A DNA stretch of 64,000 bases, from NCBI RefSeq assembly GCF_902459465.1, contig NC_047068.1, forward strand, positions 1,860,001 to 1,924,000, written 5' to 3'. The notes under the pieces were generated by a model. That model saw only the letters and a list, made by a program, of their open reading frames with translations. It was not told the origin of the DNA and did no database searches. Source of the stretch: Asterias rubens (lineage: Eukaryota; Echinodermata; Asteroidea; Forcipulatida; Asteriidae). Below, in pieces: positions 47,801-58,738 of the stretch (its first letter is position 1; every line of letters starts with the position of its first letter). Made by a program: the position numbers and the translations under genes.

Positions 47801-49677
47801 AACAAATTGGCTAGGACTACTACTTAAACTTTATAGGATCATAATTAACTGCACTACCGCAGAGTCAGTTCTTGAATTGGTCTCAATGTGTCGACTAGCT
47901 TGCTCTAGTCATCGTCAGGAGACTAGTGGGATATTGACAAACATTGACAAAGATTCACCTATCGGATGGCAAACTTTGCATTAATTAGGTTAGGTTTGCG
48001 GTAGCACCATGTGTAAATCTCTATTGAGAAATGTTGGTTCTGAAGAGAATCGGAGTTGTCAAACATCGGTTCTTTTCAGAACCAAACCTACTAAAAAGAT
48101 ATTTACACATGGTGCTACCAAAAACCTCTCCTAAAATTCACCTGATATTATCATCACAATATTTTGGCTCGTGCCTACTTGGAGCAGATGTCCAAGTGTT
48201 TTTAAACAATAAAAATACAATGAAGTGCGCATTAGTCCTAGTGCACATTTTAGGCAACATGGCATTTGTACGCTATATGATTTGACTGCCACCATAGTGG
48301 GCGTGGCAAACAGTGGCTGCTTGTGACGATGGTGCAAGGAGTCAATATGGCAGTTGAGAGAAGGCATGATGATAATAACAACACATTCTTAGCGCATTTC
48401 ACAATAACCGTATCAATGCGCTTTACATTAGTGCCATGGTAATAGGGCCAATAACATGTTTCTTAGGGCCAATATAATGTTTCTCAGCTTCCTTGGGAGT
48501 ATACAACCTGGGCAACCATTTATATCACTCCAAAGGCTTTTCATTCACAATATCAACCAATGATGCATGTATTCTGATATTAAATCTTGTATCCAGAAGC
48601 ATTTATTAAGTTTTTGTAACAAAGAGTTTGAGTATGTTATTCTATACAGACAAAATAAGAAATGTACGGTTGTACACAAGTTTAGACAAATATTGTAATC
48701 AATGACTTCATAAAGCAACTTAGGCATAGACATCTTGAGATTTTTCTCTGACATCGAAGGGAACAATGTTACTAATTATTTCACATTCCTGATTTCATTG
48801 AATCAAATCCAGAGAGAACTTACTTGTAGGAAGCATCCAAGGCTGCCTGTGTACTGCGTACTTTCTCTTTAGAGTCATCTAGTTCCATACGCTGATTGCT
48901 TAACTCTTTATCCAGTCTGTCTACTGCTGCATTCAACTTCTTAATGATGTCTGGAAATGACAAATCAAATGAGGAGTCACTAATTTTCATGATACCGTGA
49001 AAAAAAAGTCTCCTTAACCTGGACTTTGGCTTGGAGATCCATCATCCATGAACAAGCCATACAGTAAACTTAAGATTGTGTTTGATTTATTCTGGTTTCG
49101 AAGCCTAGAACTCTCAGAAAAGTGAACTTAATCATTATACTAGCCAAGAACCCAATGGAGAGAAGACAAGGAAGGAAGTTTCAGTTTTAGATGTGGGAAG
49201 TGAACCCCAGCGAATTATTCCAGGGAAAACCCACAGAGTCAGGTAGCGACTGAAACCCAATCCACGTAGTGGCCCCGGCGTGATTCAAACCAGGGTCCTA
49301 GAGGTGGAAGGCAAGGACAGATACCATACACCAACCCCACCACATTTTAGCCATGAAATATCAACTTCCTATTTTCCCCCAGATATTTCTACAAAATATA
49401 TCTGCACTTAACCCAACCCCTGTATACATAAATGCATTAACATGATGTCTCTTTTGTCTAAGTTTCTAATCAAAGACGAAGCATATTTGTCTCACCTTTT
49501 TGCTGCTTTTCCAGTTCTTCTTTGCCATCTAAGACATTTTCCAAATGCTCAAGTCTCCCAGTGGTTTCATCCAGCTGTTCTCTGCAAGATGACAATAATG
49601 TGTTTGATAATTACACTGTCCGACTACATCAAAATATTGACTCAACCTCTACTCACATCAATGGTTTAATCTACTAA

Positions 49678-49710
<33 letters not shown>

Positions 49711-52700
49711 TAACAGGCATTTATATAGCGCTTAATGCCAGGTTTCTAAGCGATGAAACAAGAAGTATACGATAACAAAAAAATCACAATTTAAAGTGGG
49801 ATGAAATAGGAGAAACTGAACAGCTTAGATGGATTTAAATAAGTGTGTTTTGAGAGCAGTTTTAAATGAGTCCAGTGTAGTGGAGGCACGGATGTGGATG
49901 GGAAGATTAATTCAAAGAGTGTGAGTGGCGAATGAGAAGGAGCGGTTTCCATAGCGAGTGCGGGAGGGGATACTTCCCATCTCACCCTCAACTCAACGTT
50001 TCAAACAATATGCTCTGATCGTCTTTAGTAGGAAGTCGATCAGAGCAATACGATCAGAGCATGAAATGTATGGAAGTGTCGTGGCCGAGTGGTTAAGAGC
50101 ACCGAATTCAAACTCTGGTGTTCTTGATCAGGCGAGTGTGGGTTCGAATGCCCAGCCGTGGCACTTGTGTCCTAAAGCAAGACACTTTACCATTGCTTCG
50201 TCCTTCAGACGGAACGTAAAGCCGTTGGTCCCATGTGTTGTGTAACGCATGTTAAATAACCCAGTGCACTTATCGAAAAGAGAAGGGGTGCGCCCCGGTG
50301 TTCCTGGCTTGGGCTGCTTAATGCGCCATTGCACTTTGTAAACCCTTATAAGGTGCTACATTATTTGGTCTCAGAATTCATCACTGCAATAACATATTTC
50401 TGAAAGTTTGTAATATACTCAGCGCCTCGAGTACCTTGTTTGGTAGATACGTGCGCTATGTAAGAATTTGATATTATTATTATTATTATTATTACATTCC
50501 CTCAACTCTGCCTACTTACTTCTGTGAGTTAATAAGCGTCTCATTTTCTTTCTCTTTAGCTCGTAGTTTCTTGATGATGTTAGAGTTCTGCAGTTGCTGT
50601 TTAGACAGCTTCTCTCCTTCAGCCATCAAGTCAATAATGGTCTCTTCTTTCTCCTTCAAGATCTGTTCTGTCTGATTATTGCCATCTCTAAAAGGAACAT
50701 TAACAAAGAGTAGTTATAGTAGAACTATTATATTTTCATTAAACTATTTCAACAATGATTGAGTACATTAACTTTCTGGGATATCAATGGTTGTGGAAAC
50801 AGAAATACAAAGCCAAATTTCTGTTCTGTTTATGACAACTTTACTGTCTTAATGTTTTGCAATTTTTACTCTTCGGATTGTTTTGTAAGGTCCTTGTATT
50901 TTTATTTGTTTGGATTGCTGTATATTTTCCTGTTGTAAAATTTAATATTTTTATAATTATTTTGTTATGCATTTGTGTACATTTTATGGAATGGGCGCAA
51001 TATAAATTAATCAATTATTGGATCACTAGCATGGAAAAACTATACACTAAACTGAAGCCTGGTTTGTACAAGTTATGAATGGAAAACAAATCTATAAAAC
51101 TGGCAGAAATGTTAAAGTGATAAATTAAAATTAGCAGAATGCTTTCAACCAAAAAGATCATGTGATATAAATGCAAAGAATAGTTAATGGCCTGAAATGT
51201 TTTTAAATCATAGTAGAGCCTTCCTCAAAGATTAAACAAAACTTTGCGAAAAACTGTGCTAGGGTCGAAACATCAGACCATTAACTATTCTTTGAAATTT
51301 CAACTTGATGGATTAATTTGTTGCAAATTCTCTTTCACTTTGTGATTTGGTGATACATACCTGCTGGCTATATCCTTGGTCAACTTCTGCACTTCTTTCT
51401 TCAACACATCTCTCTCCTACAGGAAAACATAGATTGACATATCAAATGAATTCAAGACAAATCAACTAATTTCTCATATAAGGTTGGATAAATATAAGGA
51501 AATTGAATTCGCAAAAAAAGTTTTTAACAGTATACACATTTTACACACTAATTCTGCAATGTAAATTGATGAATAGCATTGTTTTTATGCTCTACCCCGG
51601 TCAGTAGGAGATAGTTCTGAATAGAAGGACTCATTACCATATTCTAATCATCTGGCGAGTCTCATGAGTCTTTAGCCACGTTCGCATTGGACTTTGGGGT
51701 CTGGTAACTTACCGGCTCGGTAAGTTAACTTACCAGGCCGGTAAGTTAACAGCTGTTCGCACTTGGATTAAAGTGGTGTCCGGTAACTTAAAATTGTAAG
51801 TCATTTGTAAGCAAAACGATGGGAAAATGCAGTGTATAAAACACTGGTCTCTATAGGTCATGCTTGTCGGAAAAAACACGAATGATGAATGCGAGCACAC
51901 TCAAGTGACACATGCCTATATTTTGCGAAACAATATCCAACACGCGGCTGACAAGAACGGATACGGTTATCATATCCATATCTGTATCTGTATCTGCACG
52001 CTTGCGAGACCTCTCTATTGTTTTTGTCACATGGTCAAAGCATTTTGGGCAGGATTGTAGCATGGGCCCAATTTCTTAGAGCTGCTAAGCACAAAAATTT
52101 GCTTAGCATGAAACTTCTTTCTTGATAAAGACAGGATTACCAACCAAATTTCCATTTGTTGCATGTTGCTTCTTATTGGTGTTCAGCTGTTGTTTGCTTA
52201 TCCTGAAAATCACATGGAAATTTGGTTGGCATTCCTGTTTTTATCAAGGGAGAAATTTCATGCTAAGCAAATTTTTGTGCTTAGCAGCCCTATGAAATTG
52301 GCCCCTGGTGGCTAGAGGCAGTCGGTCCTTATGTGTTAGCAGCGAGTACTGCACTAATTTAGTAGATGTATTCAATAGATGCCTCAAGGGAATTATACTT
52401 ACTTTTTGTGAAGCTTGTAGTTTTCTCTCCATAGATGAAATGCGTTGTGTAAATTCTTCAGTCAAGTCATTCAAGTCAGTCATTTCTGTTTCCCTCGCTG
52501 CCTCAGATTGTTGCAATTGACTAGAAAAGAACATAGCATAATCAGGATTTAAAAAAATATATAAATCCTTCATACAGTCAATAGTGTGCCTTTTGGTAAA
52601 ACTTTAAAGACATTGGACACTATTGGTAACTGTCAAAGTCTAGTCTTCACAGTTGGTGTATCTCAACATATGAAGCCACGTGGGCACATCCATGTTTTTG

Positions 52701-54553
52701 TACAAACCAATACAAAAGCTTGAAATTCTGTGCGGCAATTGTATGGCTATTTGCATAATAGTGCGTTTGTTCTTTTCTATATGTCATCAAACAAAAAAAT
52801 GCAGCAAACGTGAACGCACAATCTGCTGATGAGCGTACAAACTGTGAGCGTCATGTGCGTCATGTTTAAAAGGCGCATATACTTATTTTAGTACGTCAAT
52901 CAAGTCGAGCTTACGGTTTTCGTAGCGCGGATGTACGCGAATGGGCAGTCACGTACATAAGCGCACATGCCGAATGTAAACAAATCGCGGCAATGGGTGT
53001 TCTCTTTAATTAAAATCGTTCCGTAGTCACGCACCACATCAAACATGTCTGTGCCCAGGGTGGCTTCAAATCGCAGAGCAAGTTAGCGCTCTAGTCAATA
53101 TATATAGCTCTATGGGTTTATCTAGCATAGTATTTAATTTAAATTTACCCGTTGGATAACTTACTGGCCTTCACGCCTTCTTTATTTTGAAACTTTTGGG
53201 CTTGGTGCCTTCCAAAATTTGGCTAGCTCCAAGGCCAAAATTTGTAATTCTAGGCCTGGGGATGTATCCAATATGTATGTTGTTTTTACCTCTTAAGGAT
53301 ATTGAGAGATTCTTGTAAGTCCACATTCTGGTTACTGAGAGTCATGACTTGACTCTCTCTTGCCTGAAGTATCTCAGCCATTCCAGCAAGTTTCTGGTGT
53401 TAAAGAATCATTCAATGAACAATGACAAATATACAACTGAACCAGATGAAATATTGTACCTTTGTTATACATGTATCTCTTAACAATCATAAATTGGGTG
53501 AACTCTAATTTTAACTTCTTTCACAAATTTTCCTTTACTAGAGATTTGGGGAAATTGCTATTGTAGATGTTCTAACATCAATGTGCACAAATAACATCAG
53601 TGTGCACAAAATAAGTGGAGTCTTAATATTTTGCTATTGCTGGACGAAATCGTTATACAATTTATGCTTTGCAATATAATAGATTACATCATTTGATTGT
53701 GCAAAATAAACAATTATATAGATAACATTTGGTAAAGACCTTAATAACCCTTTCCAATGTTCTTTGTCAAAAACTCCTCGCCTGACTGATTGGGGCACAA
53801 ATTCACTGCATTAAACCTTAGAGTAATGGATTCAAATCAAAACAGGAGATTCCATATAAAAGAACAAATGTCAACAAATTCGCAATTTAATTGGAATTTG
53901 TTGGACATAGTTTTCTCCGCTCAGCCATTTTAGGATTTTAAAAATCAATACGCACATTACCTTCAAGAGAACATCTGGTTGAATAGGGCTCTGGGAATCC
54001 TGTTCTGTCTGATGGTCCTCTACAGCTGGGTTTACATTGGCAGTGTCAGCTGGTGCTTAATACAAAACAAAATAATTAGTTTTTCGCTTTAAAGGCAGTG
54101 GACACTATTGGTAATTGTCAAAGACTAGCCTTCACAGTTGGTGTATCTCAACATATGCATAAAATAACAAACCTGTGAAAATTTGAGCTCAATCGGTCAT
54201 CAAAGTTGCGAGATAATAATGAAAGAAGAAAACACCATTGTCACACGAAGAACTTTTGTGTGCGTTTAGATGGTTGATTTCGAGACCTCCAGTTCTAAAT
54301 TTGAGGTATCGAAATCAAATTCGTGGAAAATTACTTCTTTCTCGAAAACTATGGCACTTCAGAGGGAGCCGTTTCTCACAACATTTTATACCATCAACCT
54401 CTCCCCATTACTCATCACCAAGAAAGGTTTTATGCTAATAATTATTTTGAGTAATTACCAAAAGTGTCCACTGCCTTTAATTAATTTCTATTAACATTTG
54501 ACTATGCTGCTGCTGGAAAACAATTAATATCTTGTACTTCTTTTTCCTCTTAT

Positions 54554-54594
<41 letters not shown>

Positions 54595-57500
54595 GACATT
54601 TGTAAAGCGCCTAATGCAAAAGCCTCTACAGGAAAATTGTTCCTTGTAATTTGTAAATAATCACCAACAGAGAAGTAAACATGTTTGCTCTCCTCCTGTA
54701 GCATGACTCGACAGATCACAAGTTTAATACAATAATATTTACTCGAAAACTAAGCTTTTACATAGTTTCCTAATAAATGGTTGCTTCTTAAGTACAGGCC
54801 TGAAACTTCACAGAGGCAACAAAGGCAATGGACCCTTCCCATGAAATATGCTAACTACATTTACGCATGCGTACAGACCCTATTGGTTGGCAAACACCAT
54901 AGAGTTGTGCACTAAGCAGACGCGCAATCGCGTCTGCGTCACGCAGCCATTAGCCATGTACAAAACAGCGCGATTTTCCCTCATTTTGCCAACCAAAATG
55001 TTAGTGCGCACGCGCTGTGTGCAGTTTTCATATTTCATGGGTAGGGTCTATGGCCTCCATGCCCTTAAAATGCTCCAGTAGAAATTTACAATTTCCTCAT
55101 CACAAAAACGAAGCATATGTGCCTGAATGTAAACTTATGTAAATTTACAAGAGGCCTGGGATTATACCATAGGGGAAGGATTTCTTCTTACTTGATTATA
55201 CAAAGGCCATGACCACTGTTGCCCTGGTCTTAGCTCTGGTGTCCCTTCAGAAGTTTCCTACAGACTTTAAAGGTTCTCACATGGAAGTGCCCTTGAAAAT
55301 TAAAATAGCCTTGCCCTCTCAAAGATGAAATTGCAAATGTTTGGTTACAAATGATTGAGCTTTTCATGCTATACACTACTGTATTACGGGAAAAACCTTA
55401 CAAATCTACGAAAATTGGGAATATGATTAAACTAAAACAAAGACAACTCAGTTACAATTTTCAACTGATAAGAAAACGATGACTCCTGAAAACACTTACT
55501 TTGTTCCTTCATTTCAAAAGGTCTTGGTGTTTTCTCTGCACTGTTAACGTCTTGTTCTTCTTGCGTTGGGGTTGGAGTTCTGTTACTTTCCTCTCTTGTG
55601 TCACTGCTGCTACTCAAAGACTTAAAGGATGTATTGATGCAACTGACCTCCTTCTCATCCTGGTTATCTGAATCAACATCTGCCGAGTAAGCTGTTGACT
55701 CACGACGGTTGAAGTCTATTGCATCTAGCAGTGAAGGGATTCGCTGAGTGTCTATCGTATCATGAAACCTCCCTTCAGAGATGATACTGAAATCACTATC
55801 AGGACTTCTCTTACCGTTTGAGGATGACGAGAAATGTTTTGGTGATTGGCTTTCTGGCGATTCTCTGGTATCATAGTTACTTAATGACGACAGCTCACTC
55901 CCTGTGAACTCATTGATCACAACAAAATCACTGCTGCTTGACGTTGCGTTTGTCTCCTCAGAATGTTCTGATTTGGAATCAGACGGGGATCCTTCCCGAT
56001 TCTTAAAGTCTTTTTCCGGTGTAGTTTCAGGGGTGTCTGGTTTGGGCTTGACAGTGTCAAGCAACTCTGAGTCTTGCTTGAGCTGTGTCTGTGAGACGCT
56101 CATTAAGTCATCACTGGATTGTGGCGAAATACCTGAATATTGACATTCCTCCACATCTTCCTTGGATATTGGGACAAAGGAAGATGATGAGCCGATCATG
56201 GATCCTGAGTCGTCGATTGATATCTCCAGTGGATTCAACGACTGTGTCAATAAAATAGCAGCCGTTGATTCATTCTGACTCACTTTATCATCAAGATCCT
56301 CACAAACTTCCTTTTCATTGTTTTCCTCATTTTGTGTTGTTCCTTGGGTCGCACAAACCACAAGATCAACAGAAACTGCCTCATTTGTTTTCCTTGAGAT
56401 GTTTTCACTGCTCAAATCTTCCTTTGCCTTCTCATTTTGATCTTTAGAGTCATCCTTTGATTTCTGTTGCTGTGATTTCTTTGTTATGACAGAGGATGTT
56501 GTTCTGGCAGGTGATCGGACCGACTTGGCCACAGGAGTGGCCGTTTTGGATGAAGATGGCTCGTCCAAGAAGGCACTGAAGAAGTTATCCTCACTTTTTA
56601 GCTGATTTCTTCTTGCCGAGTATGAAGACGAAAGACTTGCATCCTGAGACAAATCCTCTGTCAGGGTAAACAAAACTGATAGTGAGCATTATACATTATA
56701 GTTATCAGTCAAATGAAGGTGTCAGCATTCTTCCTTAGCAGTTATTAATATAATAAAAGTCTTAACTTAATATTAAGTAGGATTTGAAACTTTGCATGGT
56801 GGAAGTAAGATATAGAGTTAATCCAATGGTTCTTTTCAGAACCACCCCAACTCATTTAGAGATTGTTATTACATGGTGTTACCGCAAACTTTTCTATATC
56901 TAACTTAATATTGTCATATTTTAACTAGCATGACTAGCATACCAGTACAAATGGAATAGCTCTTTCTGATGTTTTTGTCTGATTCTGAATACACATATTA
57001 ATGATAAAAAAAGGGAAAAGTTTTCGTATGGCGGCAGCACTTTTTCATTCGATATGAACCAATAATATAATAATAATAATAATAATGTATTTATATAGCA
57101 CATTTTCCATATACATGTTCAAATGCGCTTGACAGTGATATTGTTAACAGAACAGGTGAGATTTGAGCAGTGTTTTGAACATAATGACAGATTGTTGATT
57201 ACGGAGAGATGTTGGTAGTTTATTCCACAGTTTGGGAGCGGCAGTAGTGAAGGCTCTATCATCAAGTGTGGGTAGCATCTTGGGAGATGGGTGGTTCAGC
57301 GTGATGCCTTGAGAGGAGCGAAGGGAGTAGCGGGATGGTTGCGTGATGGTTATAAGTTCAGATAGGTAGGTCCCTCCCTGGACCGTGGATGCATTTGAAG
57401 GTGAGAAGGAGAACTTTGTATTCAATCCGGGCAGTTCAGTTGACGTAGGATAGGTTTCATGTGACAGAATATAGAATCTAATTTACCTCAACTCAATGGA

Positions 57501-58063
57501 ATGAGATACCCCTTTTTGTAAAAATTAGTGAAAATTAAAGTTGTGGCGCCATACGTAAAGTTATCAAAAAAAGCTACTGGATATTTGGCCCAACATTGTC
57601 CAAAAAACTGTGCAAATCCTGACCTACTCTTGAGTGCAAGGATAATTCTTCTTCCGGTATTAAATGTGGCACTGCCACTGTGCCATAATTAACATGCCAA
57701 ATTACAAAAATACTGAATAAGACTGTTACTTGTGTATTGCTCCATGGTGTGAGGCAATTGTGATCAGCACAAAACTTGTAACAAAGATATAGTTACATGT
57801 TAACAACACCGTACACGTAGTCTAAAAATAGAACATGTTTAGAATAGAAGAAGCCTACCCTTTTTGGAAACAGAACTGCGAGCTGTCTTGCTCGAGTTTG
57901 CCGTCGTCTGAATCTTTCTGCCCGGGCCCGACCCCGTCTGTTTTTGCGAAGAGTCTGCCGAATCTTCTGCCTGAATATCAAGGACTCTGTCTATGGACTT
58001 CTGGGCAGACGACAAAGCCGATTTGGCGAAGCCACTCAATCCACCTGTTTCAAACCAACTCAT
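35851..58063 (-). CDS. TMF1: TATA element modulatory factor 1, Golgi coiled-coil tether (18 exons, complete)
   Basis: Exons (minus strand): 58063-57859, 56657-55500, 54055-53961, 53393-53290, 52520-52403, 51416-51361, 50687-50520, 49581-49496, 48950-48824, 47201-47045, 46174-46027, 44954-44660, 43913-43751, 40687-40571, 39743-39603, 38101-37976, 36680-36570, 35874-35851. Phases agree throughout, and 3399 bases give 1132 residues (human about 1093). The N-terminus MSWF...ALSSAQKSIDRVLDIQ matches human TMF1. Exon 2 carries NFFSAFL and a long Ser/Glu-rich disordered region. Residues about 455-960 are coiled coil. The middle conserved block (exon 7) contains MAEGEKLSKQQLQNSNIIKK. The C-terminal block (exons 15-17) contains EGEIVQLQ, MAEEIVKLSN and LQMYGEKAEE and corresponds to the Rab6-binding golgin region. 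The family tethers vesicles at the trans-Golgi; the older transcription-factor name comes from DNA-binding screens. Identity is secure; the boundary of the tiny last exon is the least certain part. Confidence 0.96.
36041..36283. mobile_element. Foldback element, CCCAATTTCAT family, in TMF1 intron 17
   Basis: CCCAGTTTCATAGAGCTGCT left and AGCATCTCTATGAAGTTGGG right pair, as do TTGCTTAGCATGAAATTTCT and its complement near 36230. About 165 bp from the last TMF1 exon. Confidence 0.8.
36895..37020 (-). mobile_element. SINE body fragment, reverse
   Basis: The complement carries CCCATGTGTTGTGTAATGTG, GAGAAGGGGTTCGCCCAGGT and GTAAACCATT, the middle of the 7250-type SINE. Both ends are lost. Confidence 0.6.
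37235..37375. mobile_element. Foldback element with AATGGTGCGAATATGTTCAT ends
   Basis: GCAATGGTGCGAATATGTTC at the left pairs with GAACATATTCGCACCATTGC at the right. The interior ATGGAATGTTCTATTCAACG pairs with TTGAATGGAACATTCCAGC. A diverged relative is at 63077-63245. Confidence 0.8.
37548..37624. repeat. Perfect inverted repeat: 38-bp arms, 1-bp spacer
   Basis: The left arm 37548-37585 (starts GCTTTTTCGTTCCATCCGAA, ends CATTGCACGCTG) is the exact reverse complement of 37587-37624, with a single C between. A partial third copy, AGCGTGCAATGGTACTTTT, follows at about 37639. It lies in TMF1 intron 16. Confidence 0.95.
38145..38290 (-). mobile_element. tRNA-like core element, reverse, incomplete
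   Basis: TGGGATTAGAACCCACGACC, CTGCAATTCTAGAGCACAGC and CTAGACCAACGAGATTG are the complement of the tRNA-like core seen at 43306. The outer inverted repeats are not recognisable. Confidence 0.6.
38836..39216 (+). mobile_element. TTAA MITE, family A, first of a head-to-tail pair
   Basis: GACACTGGACACTATTGGTA starts the element without a clear 5' TTAA; GTGTCCAGTACCTTTAA ends it. TMF1 intron 15. Confidence 0.8.
39213..39578 (+). mobile_element. TTAA MITE, family A, second of a head-to-tail pair
   Basis: It begins at the same TTAA that ends the preceding copy and finishes GTGTCCGGCGCCTTTAA, 25 bp from the donor of TMF1 exon 15 (39603). It lacks part of the right-of-centre segment present in others (CTCGAAAACTACG). 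Confidence 0.8.
40400..40560. mobile_element. Terminal-inverted-repeat element abutting the TMF1 exon 14 donor
   Basis: GGTCCGTTTATAGTCGGTCG, then CACGATGGTCGCG, at the left matches CGCGACCATCGCGCAACCGA, then CTATAAACCGGCC, at the right. The right end is about 10 bp from the exon 14 boundary (40571). Confidence 0.75.
40739..41100 (+). mobile_element. TTAA MITE, family A, 3' end replaced by another repeat
   Basis: The left end TTTAAAGACACTGGACACTA is intact. The right end stops at TTATTTTGAGTAATTA and passes straight into the GCTGTTCCGACC element. TMF1 intron 13. Confidence 0.8.
41101..41930. mobile_element. Composite unclassified element with GC-rich hairpins and a tRNA-like block
   Basis: The hairpin CTGTTCCGAC/GTCGGAACAG (41103-41127) opens it. 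A second hairpin, AGGGGTTTTTGACGAC against GTCGTCAAAAACCCCC, is at about 41641-41683. At about 41848-41922 is a tRNA-like block with CTAGCCTAGTGGTCATCAGT (A-box-like) and GCGAGTTCGAATCTCC (B-box-like). Repeated CGCGTTCTGGAC..ATTACTCTG (near 41480 and 41580) suggests internal duplication. I do not recognise the family. Confidence 0.45.
42576..43158. repeat. 190-bp tandem repeat, about three units
   Basis: Anchors such as GTTGAAGTTTATTATACATG occur at about 42728, 42918 and 43108, exactly 190 bp apart. Units are more than 95 per cent alike by eye. Each contains a 71-codon ORF that spans the unit junction. TMF1 intron 13. Confidence 0.92.
43306..43447 (+). mobile_element. tRNA-like core element, forward
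   Basis: CTCGGTAGTCTAGTTGGTAA and CACTGCTCTAGAATTGCAAG, then GGTCGTGGGTTTGAATCACA, resemble a Pol III tRNA promoter. CGGGAAAGTACTGAGTATAC is the right arm of the family. The left inverted arm is missing. Confidence 0.65.
43955..44250 (+). mobile_element. SINE fragment split by a foldback element
   Basis: The head GTCGTGGCAGAGTGGATAAG is cut at about 44007 by the foldback element and resumes with GTGCCCAGTCGTGACACTTG at about 44186. The rest of the SINE body is missing. Confidence 0.6.
44010..44162. mobile_element. Foldback element of the TTTCACAAA family inside a SINE
   Basis: GATTTCACAAAACACTAGGA and TTAGGACGAGTAACCCGTCC pair with AACTCATCCTAAGTCCTAAG and the end TTTGGTAAAATC. It is the most diverged of the four copies. 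Confidence 0.7.
44996..45120 (+). mobile_element. TTAA MITE, family A, 3' third only
   Basis: ACTACATCACTTCTTACAAT through GTGTCCACTGCCTTTAA; the left two thirds are deleted. About 40 bp upstream of TMF1 exon 12 on the minus strand. Confidence 0.75.
45225..45410 (+). mobile_element. Non-LTR retrotransposon 3' end
   Basis: GTCATAGCTCCAACACTTTG and CCACATTCAAGCAGCTCCTT, then CTGTTTTGTCAATCTGG, match the retrotransposon end at 16200-16800 but carry indels. It ends in an ATT microsatellite. Confidence 0.7.
45540..45902 (-). mobile_element. Retroelement polymerase C-terminal remnant
   Basis: A 120-codon ORF carries ICPHCNLEVETEIHFLLNCP followed by LYSARREQ. The CPxC...E.H.L..CP..  knuckle is typical of the extreme C-terminus of LINE-type polymerases in animals. 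No upstream polymerase domain is present. A SINE tail (45919-46010) follows. Confidence 0.65.
46773..47042 (-). repeat. Three 90-bp tandem copies of the 3' half of TMF1 exon 10 with its splice donor
   Basis: Copies start at 46773, 46863 and 46953, with a strict 90-bp period, and abut the genuine exon 10 end (47045-47201). On the minus strand each unit repeats the exon end, reading EMRLALEYNQQEARREHEA then LLLQ, followed by the donor GTAAGAACC and about 20 bp of linker. The genuine exon reads ERNQQEARREHEA at the same place. Each copy keeps a donor (GTGAGG in the last) but lacks an acceptor in usable phase. Read straight through, the first intronic codons reach a TAA. The copies are therefore probably non-coding decoys. 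Confidence 0.85.
47229..47620 (+). mobile_element. TTAA MITE, family A, beside TMF1 exon 10
   Basis: TTAAAGACAGTGGACACTAT left and GTGTCCACTGCCTCTAA right, with the final TTAA mutated. The left TTAA is 28 bp upstream of the exon 10 acceptor (47202), so the acceptor's pyrimidine tract region borders the element. Confidence 0.85.
47993..48125. mobile_element. Hairpin element, GCGGTAGCACCATGTG ends
   Basis: AGGTTTGCGGTAGCACCATG and TGTAAATCTC left, AAGATATTTACACATGGTGC right; inner TTGGTTCTGAAGAGAATC pairs with CGGTTCTTTTCAGAACCAA. Same family as 31199. Confidence 0.7.
49676..49990 (-). mobile_element. Retrotransposon 3' end, reverse, with TAA microsatellite
   Basis: On the minus strand a damaged frame ends in an FKTALKTHLFKSI-like string, like the LKTHLF end of the other copies. 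The 3' tail is the ATAGCGCTTAATGCCAGGTT sequence and a (TAA)n run at about 49677-49711. Confidence 0.6.
50075..50490 (+). mobile_element. tRNA-derived SINE, full length
   Basis: GTCGTGGCCGAGTGGTTAAG, B box GGGTTCGAATGCC, body CACTTGTGTCCTAAAGCAAG, tail GTAGATACGTGCGCTATGTA and an ATT repeat. It ends about 30 bp from TMF1 exon 7 (50520). Confidence 0.85.
52067..52310. mobile_element. Foldback element, CCCAATTTC family
   Basis: GGGCCCAATTTCTTAGAGCT left and AGCCCTATGAAATTGGCCCC right; the inner ATTTGCTTAGCATGAAACTT pairs with its complement near 52255. It ends about 93 bp from TMF1 exon 5. Confidence 0.85.
52604..52673 (+). mobile_element. TTAA MITE, family A, 5' fragment
   Basis: TTAAAGACATTGGACACTAT through GTGTATCTCAACATATG, then unrelated sequence. 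Confidence 0.75.
54089..54480 (+). mobile_element. TTAA MITE, family A, intact
   Basis: TTAAAGGCAGTGGACACTAT left, GTGTCCACTGCCTTTAA right, TTAA at both ends. It starts 34 bp upstream of the TMF1 exon 3 acceptor. A TAA microsatellite follows at about 54555-54592. Confidence 0.85.
55500..56657 (-). CDS. TMF1: TMF1 exon 2, large disordered N-terminal exon
   Basis: This 1158-bp exon is the longest coding exon in the window. It begins EDLSQD after a CTGACAG acceptor and ends MKEQ before GTAAGTG. It encodes SEDNFFSAFLDEP (the conserved NFFSAFL patch) and then about 370 residues rich in Ser, Glu, Asp and Thr, with little predicted structure. In human TMF1 the equivalent region is also one long, poorly conserved acidic/serine stretch ahead of the coiled coil. 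Confidence 0.93.
57060..57440 (-). mobile_element. Non-LTR retrotransposon 3' end, reverse
   Basis: The ORF ends FTTAAPKLWNKLPTSLRN and then FKTLLKSHLF, the APKLWN..LP...FK..LK.HLF signature. A (TAA)n run and ATATAGCACATTTTCC tail lie on the other side. TMF1 intron 1. Confidence 0.8.
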
Positions 58064-58738
58064 TGTTTCTTTGCCCACATTTGTGGATAGAGAAATCAAC
58101 CAAAATTGTGGATTTTAGCTAAAAAAGAATGACACGAAATCGCGAACATCAACATTTACACGTCCTCATCTAACTTGGGCAATGGACTTATCCAAAGGGG
58201 GTGATTTACAATAAACACGGAACATGGAAAAGACAACAAACAATTTTGACGTAACTTAAACATAACTAAGGAGTATTTATTGAAAAATTCCCTGAATTTG
58301 TATAACATGATACATTATTTTGTGTATTAAACAACGAGAACCTAGATTTGTAACAGTTTTTAAAATACCCATTTACCCAGTCAGTTTCCCTTGTGGTTTA
58401 TATTGATAGTTTTTAAAATAGACAGATTATTCAGTTTACCCCTATAAATTAATGGTCTCTTCTTAGTGTAGACACATTAGTCTAGTACCTAACTGTCACC
58501 AGGTGTCTCAGACAGTCAAACGAGAAATAGTCGGGTAAATTATTTCCCTTGAAAATTACCACGGGAATGGAGAGATTTTGCTTCTTTATTTCAATTTAAG
58601 GACAGCATTTACAACATTTAAGCTAATAAAACAAAAATATATCCACTATAAACATAAATAAATGAAAAAATAACTTTCAAAATGACAAATTTCACTTCAT
58701 TTAATTTAGTCCATAATACCCGCCCCAACTGATGGCCG